A stretch of DNA of 64,000 nt, from the NCBI GenBank assembly GCA_964447205.1, contig CAYUSB010000025.1, positions 1 to 64,000 on the forward strand, in the 5' to 3' direction. The notes beneath the pieces were generated by a model that was not told the DNA's origin, did no database searches, and saw nothing but the letters and a program-made list of their open reading frames with translations. This DNA comes from JAEUKH01 sp964447205 (GTDB lineage: Bacteria; Myxococcota_A; Polyangia; Polyangiales; Ga0077539). This document shows positions 8,613 through 17,994 of the stretch, piece after piece. The translations under genes were made by a program, and so were the position numbers. How positions within the stretch are numbered: the first letter of the stretch is position 1; every line of letters begins with the position of its first letter.

Positions 8613-9703
8613 CGCGTCCTCCCCGTGGCCGTCCCTGCGGGCATCCCCGTGGGCATCCCCGTGGGCATCCCTGCGGGCGTCGGGCCCCCCGTGGGCGGGC
8701 GCGCGTGGACCTCCACCGCCGCCAGGGCGGCCTCGTCGATCTGCACCGTGGTGGCCCCCCGCAGTTGGGTCACCAGGGCCCGGACGGCGGCCTCCTGGGC
8801 TGCCTCGTACCGGTCGCGCACGAGGCGGGCCCGGATGCGCCGGGACTCATCCTCCAGGGTGCGCCGCAGGGCATCGCGCCGGGCGGTGCGCCGCACGATG
8901 TGGAAGGTGGGCGCCCGGCCCGGCCCGGCCGGGGCGCTCTCGACCACGTGGTCGGCGAGGGCCCCGTTGCGTTCGATCGCGTAGAGGGCCTCGACCACGG
9001 CGGGCTCGACCCCGGGGCCCCCCGCCCGCGGAACAAACCCCAGGTCGCCTTCGGCGCTGCGGGAGGAGCTGTCGATGGACAGCTCGCGGACCCGCTGCCG
9101 AAACAGGGCGTCGTTGTCTTCCTGGGCCCGCAGCTCGGCGAGGGTGCGCTCGGCCTGGGCCCGGGTGGCCAGGACGATCTGGCTGCCCCGGACCTGGGCC
9201 TCGGTCTCGTACTCGGCCCGATGGGCCTCGTAGTAGGCCCGGACCTCGGCGTCGGTGACCGTGGGCTGGGGTACGGCCTCGCGCACCTGCTGCTCCAGCC
9301 TGCGGGCGAGCTGCATGGTGATGGCCCTGCGTACGGCGGGCTCGTTGTCGAGGCCCTGGGCCTGGGCCTCGGCGGCGAGGAGCTCGGCGTCGACCCAGGA
9401 CTGCAAGAGGGCCCGGCGCTGCTCGGGGGCGTTGAATCGCGCGCGGAGATAGGGGTTTTGCGAGTTGACCCGGCGGGTGAAGTCGCAGAGGGTGAGGCGC
9501 TGCTCGCCCACCCGGGCCACCAGGAGGTCGCGCTGCGCGGGCAGGAGGATGCCGCAGGGGTCGCTCGACCGGGGCAGCGCCCCATCGACCGCGGCCACCG
9601 AACGGGCGTCGTTTGCAGGGCCCGCGTCGACGGCTCCCGGGGAGGGGGGACGACGGCACCCAAAGGCCACCAGGGCGATTACGACAGCGCTCCGCACCAA
9701 CAC
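8609..9703 (-). CDS. PpiC/parvulin-type foldase lipoprotein
   Basis: The N-terminus MLVRSAVVIALVAFGC is a lipoprotein signal with Cys16 as the anchor. The middle has a SurA_N-like helical region (LCDFTRRVNSQNPYLRARF). Residues about 165-275 form a divergent parvulin domain, with the GDLGFVPR signature in place of the usual GDLG-F-x-x-G. The C-terminal tail contains a short Met-Pro-Thr-Gly repeat from a 12-bp tandem repeat. It probably assists folding of exported proteins at the outer membrane. It is coupled by a 4-nt overlap to the SurA-like gene. Confidence 0.82.
   Translation of the reverse strand: MLVRSAVVIALVAFGCRRPPSPGAVDAGPANDARSVAAVDGALPRSSDPCGILLPAQRDLLVARVGEQRLTLCDFTRRVNSQNPYLRARFNAPEQRRALLQSWVDAELLAAEAQAQGLDNEPAVRRAITMQLARRLEQQVREAVPQPTVTDAEVRAYYEAHRAEYETEAQVRGSQIVLATRAQAERTLAELRAQEDNDALFRQRVRELSIDSSSRSAEGDLGFVPRAGGPGVEPAVVEALYAIERNGALADHVVESAPAGPGRAPTFHIVRRTARRDALRRTLEDESRRIRARLVRDRYEAAQEAAVRALVTQLRGATTVQIDEAALAAVEVHARPPTGGPTPAGMPTGMPTGMPAGTATGRTR
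8639..8674. repeat. 12-bp tandem repeat (3 copies) inside the foldase gene
   Basis: The unit GGGCATCCCCGT is repeated at 8639, 8651 and, with changes, 8663. It encodes the Pro-Thr-Gly-Met-type repeat near the C-terminus of the foldase lipoprotein. A multiple of three bases keeps the frame if the copy number slips. Confidence 0.7.
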
Positions 9704-9767
9704 GCCACGCGCACTACCACGCCCCGGGGGCGCGGTCCACGAGAGCCGAAGGCCGAGGGGCCCTCGG

Positions 9768-11222
9768 TCAGCCCTCCGGTGCCACGGGGTGGGCCACTTC
9801 GTCGGTGCGGCCCGAGTGCAGATTGGTCACCCGACTCTTGGGGAAAGGGCCCCCCTCCGTGAAGGCCTCCACAGCCAGATCGGCGAAGTCCACACACTGC
9901 GCGACGCCCACCCCCGGGGCGGGGAAGGAGACGGGCGGGTACCCCGGCACCCAACTGACCGCATTGCTGCTCGGCGTCGATTCGATCAGCACGACCGCGA
10001 TCCCCATCCGTCGGGCCAACAGGCACAACACGCCCACCGCACGACGCAATTCATCCTCGTTCCCGAGAGAGCGCAACACACGGAGATCGCTCAGCACCAG
10101 ACGCCGCACCGACGCCAGCCGCTGCACCTCGTCGAGCACCGCGCGTACGAGTCGGTGACCCGTGAGATCAGGGTGCGCCACCCCCAACACGGTGGTCTTT
10201 CTGTCGACGACCCGCGCGTCGAGCGGCTGAGAGAAGCTCACACGGAGGCACGTGTCGCGCTTTCGGACCTCGTCCTGCCGCCTCAACCCCAAGCCGACCT
10301 CGAAGACTGCTTTCGGCATCGCGCCATACACAGCGACCACCTGGCCCACCCACGCATCCTCCTGAGACACCGTCGGCACGCGGATCTTCCGCTCGCCCCG
10401 ATCGCGCTGGAGATCTTCGGCGACACCCGCATCCAGCCGGGAGGTCCAGGGCTCCAGCCACGCCCCGGGGCGTGGGTACACCCGCAAGGGGACGCCCGGG
10501 GTCAGCGTAAAACGATGGGGACCCGCGTCGGAAGGGCCGAAGCGGTGTTTGAGCACCGTGAGGTATCGTGCAAGCGAGGACGACCGCGACACAGGACCAT
10601 CCTCCGAAGCGAGCCCAAGTTCGATCACGGTGTCGACGGCGAAGACCCACGGCGACAACGAGCCTGGGGCGCACTCTTCCAGAAGCACCAGCCCGATCCC
10701 CCATCGTGCAGCCAGCTTGCACACCGCGTCGACGAACTCTCTGGAGGCTGAGCTGCCGATGCCGTACCCGTCGATGAGCGAGTCGATGACCAGGACGCCC
10801 GGCGGATGTCCCTCGCGGCGAAGCCGGTCGACGAAGCGTTCGATCCGGTCGCCCAGGGTCATGGGATCTTCCTCGACGTCAAAGAGGCTCGCCTCGACGA
10901 CGATCTCCGACGCAGGAACCTCGCCCCGCGGGCCGCTCCCCGGATGACGCACTCGCACCCCTGGCAGGTCGGAGCGCCACGCCTGGATCTGGGCCTCCAG
11001 CTCGGTCGGCAGGAGCTCGATGCAGGCATAGGCGATCGAGCCCTGGTACGCCTCCGCCAGCGCGCACGCGGCGTGGAAGCCTACGAGCGTCTTGCCCGTA
11101 CCCGCCGCGCCTCGCACGAGGAGCACCGTGGCGTCGTGGGTCACCGTTCGGCGCACCCGCCGCAGCCCGCCGCCGAGGACCAGGTCGAGCCCACGATCCT
11201 GGAGGCTCACGACCGCGCTCAT
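9768..11222 (-). CDS. KaiC/RadA-like RecA-fold ATPase
   Basis: Residues about 1-230 form a RecA/KaiC-type ATPase: Walker A GAAGTGKT at 38-45, and a Walker B strand VLVIDS with Asp147. The second half (about 290-470) looks like a second RecA-like domain, with a strand-helix pattern and LVLSDLRVL, but it has no Walker A; this recalls two-domain KaiC proteins with one dead site. No signal peptide, so cytosolic. It is the third gene of a cassette whose members overlap by ATGA. The function is unknown. A regulatory or conflict-type switch is a guess. Confidence 0.65.
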   Translation of the reverse strand: MSAVVSLQDRGLDLVLGGGLRRVRRTVTHDATVLLVRGAAGTGKTLVGFHAACALAEAYQGSIAYACIELLPTELEAQIQAWRSDLPGVRVRHPGSGPRGEVPASEIVVEASLFDVEEDPMTLGDRIERFVDRLRREGHPPGVLVIDSLIDGYGIGSSASREFVDAVCKLAARWGIGLVLLEECAPGSLSPWVFAVDTVIELGLASEDGPVSRSSSLARYLTVLKHRFGPSDAGPHRFTLTPGVPLRVYPRPGAWLEPWTSRLDAGVAEDLQRDRGERKIRVPTVSQEDAWVGQVVAVYGAMPKAVFEVGLGLRRQDEVRKRDTCLRVSFSQPLDARVVDRKTTVLGVAHPDLTGHRLVRAVLDEVQRLASVRRLVLSDLRVLRSLGNEDELRRAVGVLCLLARRMGIAVVLIESTPSSNAVSWVPGYPPVSFPAPGVGVAQCVDFADLAVEAFTEGGPFPKSRVTNLHSGRTDEVAHPVAPEG

Positions 11223-11632
11223 GCGGCCTCCTGGAACGATCCGCGTACGAAGACCCGCCCCCGAGACAGGGCCGTAGGCTCAGCAATGCTGCACGGTCCA
11301 AGCCGCGTCAGAGCCTCTCGGATCCTCCCGCGGTCGTCCTCGTCGAGTGCGGGGTCGGCCAGATAACGTCCCGCGAGCTGCTGAGCACGCATCCCCTGGC
11401 GCGCGCGCAACGCAGCGGTCACGGCACCGAGCCTCGCGATGGCTCCCTCCAAGTTGTCCGCCGGATGCAGCGCGGCGAGTTCCTCTTCCCATCGAGACAC
11501 TTCGGCGTACGCCGCCCGCGTGTCAGTGCCGTCCGGGCCTGCGTTGAGGGCATCCGAGTCGGCAAGACGCTCTGCCCGAAAGATGGCGATCGAGACCTTC
11601 TGATTGAGTTCCTTGCGGCGATCTTCGTTCAT
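11219..11632 (-). CDS. Hypothetical helical protein of the KaiC-like cassette
   Basis: This is a 137-aa soluble protein that I do not recognise. It is mostly alpha-helical and charged, with an Arg-Glu-rich N-terminus (MNEDRRKELNQKVSIAIFRAERL) and Trp-Glu-Glu in the middle. Its start overlaps the stop of the 190-aa gene and its stop overlaps the ATPase start, both by 4 nt, which suggests stoichiometric co-translation with the ATPase. It could be an adaptor between the other two. Confidence 0.6.
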   Translation of the reverse strand: MNEDRRKELNQKVSIAIFRAERLADSDALNAGPDGTDTRAAYAEVSRWEEELAALHPADNLEGAIARLGAVTAALRARQGMRAQQLAGRYLADPALDEDDRGRIREALTRLGPCSIAEPTALSRGRVFVRGSFQEAA

Positions 11633-12201
11633 GGCACGCCTCCACCCCCGACGATCGCGGCAAGAACACAGGGCTCGTCAAAGCCGACGACAACCGCGGC
11701 ACGGATGCGACGGTCCTGTTTGGCTCCCTTGGCCACCTGCGCGAGCTTCTCGTGCAGACGGCTCTGGGCGCTGCCGACCTCGGTCCCGCTCACCTCCAAG
11801 ACGAGCGCCATCTGCTGCTGCGATGGGCTTGAGAGCAGCCAGTCCGCGTAGCCGTCACGCTGCACGCGTCTGTCTACGGTCCAGCGGGAGCGCTCATGAA
11901 CAAACGCCAGCGCGACCCCCTCCGCGCCGTCCTCCGTCACGCGGATCGTGTCGATGACCTGGAGCGCCTCCTGCGTAGCCTGCGGCACACTCCAACAAAT
12001 CGTGGCGGGTATCGTCTCGCCGCCATTGACCACACGGGCGGCCACCCCTGAGGCGTGCTGTGCACGCACCATGGCGAGCGCGCCACGTCGTCGATAGGCC
12101 TCCACTTCACCCCACTGCTGTAGCGCTGGGTGCATCTGCCCGAGTCGGTCGAGGTCGAGCTTCACCCCGCGGAAGGTACGCCCTCGCGCAGGCTTCTTCA
12201 A
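11629..12201 (-). CDS. Hypothetical protein, first gene of the KaiC-like cassette
   Basis: This is a 190-aa soluble protein starting at TTG 12201, with GGGAG 7 nt upstream inside the end of the preceding foldase gene. The C-terminal half has alternating strands and helices, with DGYADWLL (about 116-123) followed by LVLEVSGTE (133-141). That spacing is reminiscent of the acidic strands of PD-(D/E)xK-fold nucleases, but the lysine is replaced by Ser, so an active nuclease is not established. Only 3 nt separate it from the foldase stop. Confidence 0.55.
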   Translation of the reverse strand: MKKPARGRTFRGVKLDLDRLGQMHPALQQWGEVEAYRRRGALAMVRAQHASGVAARVVNGGETIPATICWSVPQATQEALQVIDTIRVTEDGAEGVALAFVHERSRWTVDRRVQRDGYADWLLSSPSQQQMALVLEVSGTEVGSAQSRLHEKLAQVAKGAKQDRRIRAAVVVGFDEPCVLAAIVGGGGVP

Positions 12202-12204
12202 CGC

Positions 12205-13236
12205 TCACTCCCGGGTCGTACGCACCCGCACGAGCTGCAAGGCCGCCGGGTCGATGGCCGCCCGCACCGTCGGCCCCAGGGCCTCGGCCCAGCGCTGCCG
12301 CGCCGCGGCCCGGAGCTGCAGATACCGATCGCGCACCCGACGGGCTCCCCCTCCCGCGGGATCTGCCCGTCCGACCCCCTCGCCCGGACCCGCCCGGTCG
12401 GTGAGCTGCACGACCCACCAGCCCGACACCCGACGCGTCCGGGCCCGACGGCGCACCATCACCGTCACCGTGCGGGTCACCTCCAGGGGCACGGGGTGTA
12501 CATCCCCCGGGGCGGCCAGCCCATACACCGCCCGGGCCACCGCCGCCGGAACCGCCGCGTTCCCCTCCGCCGGAACCATCCCTAAGTCGCCCTGATCGCG
12601 CCGGGCATTGGGCTCGATCGACCGGGGCACGAGGCTCACGAAGTCTGCTCCCGCCCCGAGGGCTGCGAGGGCCGCGAGGGCTGCCGGGCGCGACGGCAAC
12701 ACGAGGGCCCGGGCCCGGACCCATCCCGGCTCCGCGGAGGGCCCGTCCGGGGTGGCGGTTTCTCCCGCCGGGGGTGGCCTCGCCGGGAGCCCCTCCAGGG
12801 CCTCCTGGCGCACGAGGGCCTCCGCGAGCACCCGCTCCATCTCCAGGTCGACCGCCCCCACCGGGCGCAGCCCCGTCCGCCGAGCCTCGGCCGCAAACAG
12901 GGCATCGCGCAGGGTCCGGGCCCACAACCGCCCCGGGTCGTCGTCGCGCAGGCCCACCCGGGTGACCCGATGCCACGTCACGTACACATCGCAGCCCGTG
13001 AGGGTCTCGTCCTCCACCCGGCCGAGGACCACGTCGGCGTTGGGAGCCCCGACGGGACACCCCCCCGCGGCCCGCACCACAGGCCCCCCGCCCGACACGG
13101 AGGCGTCGGCCTGAGTCGTCCGAGAGGGCCCGGTCGAAGGGCCCGCCCCGCCGTGTGGACCGAGGGCCGGGGCGCATCCCAGGAGGCCCAAGAGGCCCAC
13201 GAGGCGTGCAGGGAGGTGCGACAGAGACCGCGGCAC
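12205..13236 (-). CDS. PpiC-like foldase lipoprotein downstream of mfd
   Basis: I set the start at GTG 13236, preceded by AGAGGGA. This gives a lipoprotein signal with Cys21 (LVGLLGLLGC). The 343-aa mature protein has the helical N-domain and a diverged parvulin-like region (ARRDQGDLGMVPAEGNAAVP ... GWWVVQLTDR, about residues 200-300). The frame stays open into mfd, but that extension is mfd's antiphase shadow. It is one of three periplasmic foldases in this chain. The family match is weaker than for the other two. Confidence 0.7.
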   Translation of the reverse strand: MPRSLSHLPARLVGLLGLLGCAPALGPHGGAGPSTGPSRTTQADASVSGGGPVVRAAGGCPVGAPNADVVLGRVEDETLTGCDVYVTWHRVTRVGLRDDDPGRLWARTLRDALFAAEARRTGLRPVGAVDLEMERVLAEALVRQEALEGLPARPPPAGETATPDGPSAEPGWVRARALVLPSRPAALAALAALGAGADFVSLVPRSIEPNARRDQGDLGMVPAEGNAAVPAAVARAVYGLAAPGDVHPVPLEVTRTVTVMVRRRARTRRVSGWWVVQLTDRAGPGEGVGRADPAGGGARRVRDRYLQLRAAARQRWAEALGPTVRAAIDPAALQLVRVRTTRE

Positions 13237-13262
13237 GAGGACTATCCCTCTACCACCGCCCC

Positions 13263-16200
13263 TCAGGGCCCGTCGAGGCGCAGGGCTTCGAGGGCCCCGA
13301 GGGTGACCTCGGCGTGTTCGACCCCGTCGAGGCCGTCGTCGAAGCGGCGCGACAGGCGCATGTCGGGCGACAGCCTCCAGGGAGAGCGACGGGTGGCGCA
13401 GAGCTCGAGGATGCGCGGGGCGTCGATGGGGGCGTCGTCGCGGAGGTGGATCACCACCCGGTCGCGGTGGGCCTCGATCCCCAGGGCCCGCAAGGTACGA
13501 AGCCGGGTCTTGAGGGACATCACCCGCACGAACACCCGGGCGGGCGACGGGGCGGGGCCGAAGCGGTCCTCCATCTCCGCGGCGAGGTCGGCCACCTCCT
13601 CGGGGTCTTGAGCCCCGGCAAACCGCTTGTAGAACGACAGCCGAACCCCCACGTCCTCGATGTACTCCTCGGGCAGGAAGTTGGGGGTGTCGAAGGTGAG
13701 CTCGGGCTCGACCCCCTGCACCACGGGCTGCCCCCGGAGCTCGGCCACGGCCTCCTCGAGCATCTGGCAGTACAGCTCGAAGCCCACGGCGCTCACGCTC
13801 CCCGACTGCTCGGCCCCGAGGAGGTCGCCGGCCCCGCGGAGCTCGAGGTCGAGGGAGGCCACGTGGAACCCCGACCCGAGCTCGGTAAACCGCTCGATGG
13901 CCTCGATGCGCGACCGGGCCTCGTCCGAGAGCTGTGACGGGGGCGGAACGAAGAGATAACAGTACGCCCGCTCCCGGGCCCGGCCCACCCGACCCCGGAG
14001 CTGATAGAGCTGGGCGAGGCCAAACAGGTCGGCCCGGTCGAGGATGATGGTGTTGGCCCGAGGGATGTCGATCCCGCTCTCGATGATGGCCGTGGCGCAG
14101 AGCACGTCGTAGCGGCCCTCGATGAAGTCCATCATCACGGTCTCGAGGGTCTCGGGGGCCATCTGCCCGTGGGCCACGGCCACCCGGGCCTGGGGCAGGA
14201 GCCGCTGGAGCTTGTCGGCCCGCTCGTAGAGCCCGTCGATGCGGTTGTACACGAAGAAGACCTGGCCCCCCCGGGCGAGCTCGCGCTGCACGGCGTCCTT
14301 GAGCATCTTGGGGTCTTCCTTGGAGACCACCGTACGGACGGCCCGGCGATCGACCGGGGCCGTGGTGATGAGGGACAGGTCGCGCATTCCCGACACGGCC
14401 ATCTGCAGGGTGCGGGGGATGGGGGTGGCCGACAGGGTGAGGACGTCGAGCTGGGCCCGGAGCTGCTTGATGCGCTCTTTGTGGGTGACCCCGAAGCGCT
14501 GCTCCTCGTCGACCACGAGGAGCCCGAGGTCTTTGAAGTGGACGTCCTTGGAGAGGAGCCGGTGGGTCCCCACGACCACGTCGATCTTGCCCTCCTTGAG
14601 GCGTTTGATGACGGCCCGCTGCTCCTGAGGGGTGACAAACCGCGACAGGACGGCCACCTCCAGGGGGTACGCGCTCATGCGGTCGGAGAAGGTGCGGTAG
14701 TGCTGTTGGGCGAGCACCGTGGTGGGACACAGAACGGCCACCTGGGCCCCCGAGGACGCGACGTGGAAGGCCGCGCGCAGGGCCACCTCGGTCTTGCCGA
14801 AGCCCACGTCGCCGCAGACGAGGCGGTCCATGGGCATGGGGCGGGCGAGGTCGGCCACCACCTCGTCGATGGCCCGGGTCTGGTCCTGGGTCTCCTCGAA
14901 GGGAAAGGTGGCCTCGAACTCCTGAAACAACATCCCCGGGGGGTCGAAGCTGCGCCCGGGGTGGGCCCGACGTTCGGCATGGAGGCGCAGGAGGGCGTCG
15001 GCCATTTCGCGCACGGCCTTGGCCACCCGGGCCTTGGCCTTGGCGAAGGTGCTGCCCCCGAGGCGGTCGACCCGCGGGGTCCCTTCGCCCCCGGAAAACT
15101 TCTGGATCTGGTTGAGCCGCGTGACCGGCAGGTAGAGCTTGTCGCCCCCGGCGTACTCGATCACCAGGAGGTCGGTGACGGTGGTCCCGAGGGCCCGGTG
15201 TTCGAGCCCGCAGTAGCGACCGATCCCGTGGTCGATGTGCACCACGAAATCGCCCACGGACAGGGCCCGCAGGTCGTCGAGGAAGGGCCGGGCGTCGCCC
15301 TTGGTCCCCCGTCGGTGCCCGCGCCGAACCCTGGCCCCGAAGATCTCCTCCTCGGTGACCACGGCCAGGAGGCGGGCCGACAGGCAGAGGCCCCGCGAGA
15401 GCTCGCCCGTGACCACTTCGACGGTGGGTTCGGCCGGGCGCAGGTCGGGGGCGAGCATCTCCCAGCGGAAGGCCCCGGGGTGTTGCCGCACGGCGAGCCC
15501 GTGACCCCGGGCCAGGGTGGCGAGGCGCTCGGCCTGGGTGGCGGTGCGCCCCGCGAGAAACACCCGGTACCCCTCCTCGAACCAGTACTGCACCTGCTCG
15601 ACCAGGGGCACGAGGGCGTCGGCCTTGCCCCGCTCGGCCCGCACGGCCTTGATGTCGGCCGCGAGCCGGGTGAGCCCTTCGCCCCCGAGGTCGAGCACCT
15701 CGGCCTCAGGCGGGACCAGCTCCAGGGACTCGGGGCTGTTCGGGTCGGCCTCTCCGCGTACGGCGAGGTCGTGTACGACCGCCTGGGGGCGGCCTCCGAG
15801 GGCGGTCAGGAGCCCCGACTCGCTCACATAGTGGGCCTCGACCGCGAACCCCGGCTGCCGTTTGGCCATCCGGTCGGCGTAGTCGCTCTCGGCCCGTTCG
15901 AGCTCGGCCCGCAGGGCTGCGAGGGCCTCGGCCGGGCGGTGCCACAGGACGGTGGCCTCGGGGGGGAGGTAGTCGGTCACGGCCTCCAGGCCCGGGTAGT
16001 ACGCCGGGAGATACCCCTCGGCCCCGAGGAAGGCCCGGCCGCTGTCGACATCGTCAAGAAGCTTGCTCGCCTGGTTGGACGGCATCTCGACGGCGTCGAT
16101 GAGGTCGCGGACGCGGGTTCGGGCCCGGGCCCGCTCGGCCTCGCCGACGAGGGCCTCGCGGGCGGGGTGCACGAACAGCTCACGCACGGTGCGGACGGTG

Positions 16201-16895
16201 CGTTGCCCCTCGGGGTCGAAGAGCTTGATCGAGAGGCAGAGGTCGTCGTCGAGCTCGATGCGAGCGGGCCACCGCGACGACGGGGGCCACACGTCGAGGA
16301 CGGCCCCGCGCACCGCATACGTCCCCGGGTCTTCCACCACCGGAACCCGCAGGTACCCCCCCTCGGCCAATGCCCGCAGGAGGCCCTCCCGATCGACCAG
16401 CTCCTCGGCCTGGACGAGGTCGCACCGCGGGCTGAGGGCCGCCCGAGGGATCACCCTGCGGGCCAGGGCCACGGCCGGAGCGATGAGCACCCGCCACGAG
16501 AGCCCCTGGGACAGATGAAACAGCGTCGCCAGCCTGGCCATGGCCGACCGCCGATCGGGGGCCACCTCGGCGTACGGGGAGGACTCCGTGGCGGGCAAGA
16601 GCAGCACCTCCCCCCGCCCCTCCTCCGCGGCCTCTTCGCCTTCGGGGCTGCCCAGGAAGAAGGCCACGTCCGAGGCGATCTTGCGGGCCTCTTCGGTGTC
16701 GCGGGTGACCACCAGGACGGGACGGGCCTCGGGCCTTCGCGCCACCGCCGCCAGGAGGAGCCCCAGGCTCGACCCGGGGGCCCGCACGAGGTCGACCCGG
16801 CGCAGGCCCCCTGCGGTCAGCCGCCGCACGATCTCGTCGAGGTCGTGGGCCACAGAGAGCATCGACACATCCGCCAGGGCGCTCATCGCCGCCAT
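13263..16895 (-). CDS. mfd: Transcription-repair coupling factor Mfd
   Basis: The 1210 residues match full-length Mfd. The N-terminal UvrB-homology region is followed by the CarD-like RNA-polymerase-interacting domain (VGDFVVHIDHGIGRYCGLEH, about 540-560), the superfamily-2 translocase with Walker A GDVGFGKTE (about 690) and DEEQ box (DEEQRFGVTHKERIK, about 795), LSATPIPRTL, and the C-terminal TRCF domain (NFLPEEYIEDVG, about 1075). It dislodges stalled RNA polymerase and recruits UvrA to transcribed-strand lesions. It is the first gene of the minus-strand chain, 26 nt before the foldase lipoprotein. Confidence 0.97.
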   Translation of the reverse strand: MAAMSALADVSMLSVAHDLDEIVRRLTAGGLRRVDLVRAPGSSLGLLLAAVARRPEARPVLVVTRDTEEARKIASDVAFFLGSPEGEEAAEEGRGEVLLLPATESSPYAEVAPDRRSAMARLATLFHLSQGLSWRVLIAPAVALARRVIPRAALSPRCDLVQAEELVDREGLLRALAEGGYLRVPVVEDPGTYAVRGAVLDVWPPSSRWPARIELDDDLCLSIKLFDPEGQRTVRTVRELFVHPAREALVGEAERARARTRVRDLIDAVEMPSNQASKLLDDVDSGRAFLGAEGYLPAYYPGLEAVTDYLPPEATVLWHRPAEALAALRAELERAESDYADRMAKRQPGFAVEAHYVSESGLLTALGGRPQAVVHDLAVRGEADPNSPESLELVPPEAEVLDLGGEGLTRLAADIKAVRAERGKADALVPLVEQVQYWFEEGYRVFLAGRTATQAERLATLARGHGLAVRQHPGAFRWEMLAPDLRPAEPTVEVVTGELSRGLCLSARLLAVVTEEEIFGARVRRGHRRGTKGDARPFLDDLRALSVGDFVVHIDHGIGRYCGLEHRALGTTVTDLLVIEYAGGDKLYLPVTRLNQIQKFSGGEGTPRVDRLGGSTFAKAKARVAKAVREMADALLRLHAERRAHPGRSFDPPGMLFQEFEATFPFEETQDQTRAIDEVVADLARPMPMDRLVCGDVGFGKTEVALRAAFHVASSGAQVAVLCPTTVLAQQHYRTFSDRMSAYPLEVAVLSRFVTPQEQRAVIKRLKEGKIDVVVGTHRLLSKDVHFKDLGLLVVDEEQRFGVTHKERIKQLRAQLDVLTLSATPIPRTLQMAVSGMRDLSLITTAPVDRRAVRTVVSKEDPKMLKDAVQRELARGGQVFFVYNRIDGLYERADKLQRLLPQARVAVAHGQMAPETLETVMMDFIEGRYDVLCATAIIESGIDIPRANTIILDRADLFGLAQLYQLRGRVGRARERAYCYLFVPPPSQLSDEARSRIEAIERFTELGSGFHVASLDLELRGAGDLLGAEQSGSVSAVGFELYCQMLEEAVAELRGQPVVQGVEPELTFDTPNFLPEEYIEDVGVRLSFYKRFAGAQDPEEVADLAAEMEDRFGPAPSPARVFVRVMSLKTRLRTLRALGIEAHRDRVVIHLRDDAPIDAPRILELCATRRSPWRLSPDMRLSRRFDDGLDGVEHAEVTLGALEALRLDGP

Positions 16896-17012
16896 CGCCT
16901 AGCAAAGACCTGGACCTTTGGCCAGCGGTCCCTCTCCCCGGGACCATGGCCTCCAGGGCCTGGCCGCGGTTGACCGCCCCGGGGCCCCGTGGCACCCACT
17001 GAACCCACCCGT

Positions 17013-17861
17013 ATGGCCGACCGCAGCGGCACCCTCCAGCAGCTCTTGATGCACCGCCAGAGGGCCCAGATCGACGCCGCCGGGGCCGCCTGCGGGGCCG
17101 CCGTGGTGTATCTCAAGGCCGCCTTCAGCGACCCGGTGCTGTGGGGCAACGCGGGCCAGCGGCGCGGCTCGGACATCGACATCCTCGTCGAGCCCCGGCG
17201 CTTCGAGCCCCTGTGCGCCGCCCTCGCGGGCATGGGGTACCGCCCCTACGCCCTGCCCACCCGCCGGGCCACCATGACGGCCTCCCGCGAACGCACCCTC
17301 TTCCCCCCCGGCCGGGCGGGTCTCGCCGTGGACGTGCATCGGGCCCTCGACCACCCGCCCTGGTGCCGGGTGTCGACCCGGGCCCTGATCGGCCGGGCCC
17401 GGCGGTACGACAGCCCCGAGGGGCCCATCCTGGCCCTGGGCCCCGACGACCAGGTCTTGCACGCCGTGATGCACCACGCGGCCCACGCCTTCTCCCTCGA
17501 CGGCCGTCACGCCGACGACATCCCCCGCCTCGGGCTACGGTTCGCCATCGACTGGCCGACCGTGTTCGCCCGGGTGGCCGCGGCGGGCCTGCGGGTCCCC
17601 TGCCTCCTGCTCACCCAACGCTGGCGGGCCCAGGGCCTCGACATCCCTCCCGAACCCTGGACCGACTCCCCCGGGGTCTCGCTGCGCCTCGGCCTCGCCC
17701 GCCGATGGATCACCACCACCCCTAGGATGACCCGGGTCCCCATCGCTCCGCGCCCCGAGGCCCTCCTGCTCCGCCCCCTCCTCAGCGACGACCCGACAGC
17801 CCTCGGGCGTTTCCTCCTGCAGTACCCCCTCGACCGGGCCCGCGACGCCCTCGCAACCTGA
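17013..17861 (+). CDS. Nucleotidyltransferase-fold protein (NTP_transf_5-like), RiPP-associated
   Basis: ATG 17013 is preferred over GTG 16989; neither has a good Shine-Dalgarno. The protein carries the nucleotidyltransferase motif GSDIDIL (Gly52, Asp54, Asp56) and a conserved DQVLHAVMHHAAHAF helix. This is the pattern of the uncharacterised nucleotidyltransferase family (PF14907-like) that recurs beside HprK-like kinases and PqqD proteins, for example near kinase-tailored lasso peptides. It may add a nucleotide to a peptide product or act as an antitoxin-like modifier; this is inference. It is transcribed divergently from mfd and converges on the peptide gene. Confidence 0.75.
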   Translation: MADRSGTLQQLLMHRQRAQIDAAGAACGAAVVYLKAAFSDPVLWGNAGQRRGSDIDILVEPRRFEPLCAALAGMGYRPYALPTRRATMTASRERTLFPPGRAGLAVDVHRALDHPPWCRVSTRALIGRARRYDSPEGPILALGPDDQVLHAVMHHAAHAFSLDGRHADDIPRLGLRFAIDWPTVFARVAAAGLRVPCLLLTQRWRAQGLDIPPEPWTDSPGVSLRLGLARRWITTTPRMTRVPIAPRPEALLLRPLLSDDPTALGRFLLQYPLDRARDALAT

Positions 17862-17953
17862 GGAGCCTCCGAACACCCCCAAAAGAACACGGCGTCGGCG
17901 GCGACCCACACAGGGCCCCACCCACGCCGTCGTCCCTCCTTCACTCCGCCGCA

Positions 17954-17981
17954 GGGCCCGCGAGAATCTCTCGACGGGCCC
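17954..17981 (-). terminator. Stem-loop terminator after the precursor peptide
   Basis: GGGCCCGCGAG (17954-17964) pairs with CTCGACGGGCCC (17970-17981) around a 5-base loop with one bulge. It lies 13 nt beyond the stop codon of the peptide gene and between converging genes. There is no long T-run. Confidence 0.55.
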
Positions 17982-17994
17982 CGACGGGGGACGT

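Noticed and set aside
12205..14730. An 841-codon minus-strand open frame across the mfd 3' end
   Set aside because: Its first 498 codons are out of frame with mfd and Pro/Arg/Gly-rich as GC-rich shadows are. Only the part from GTG 13236 has a lipoprotein signal and family match.
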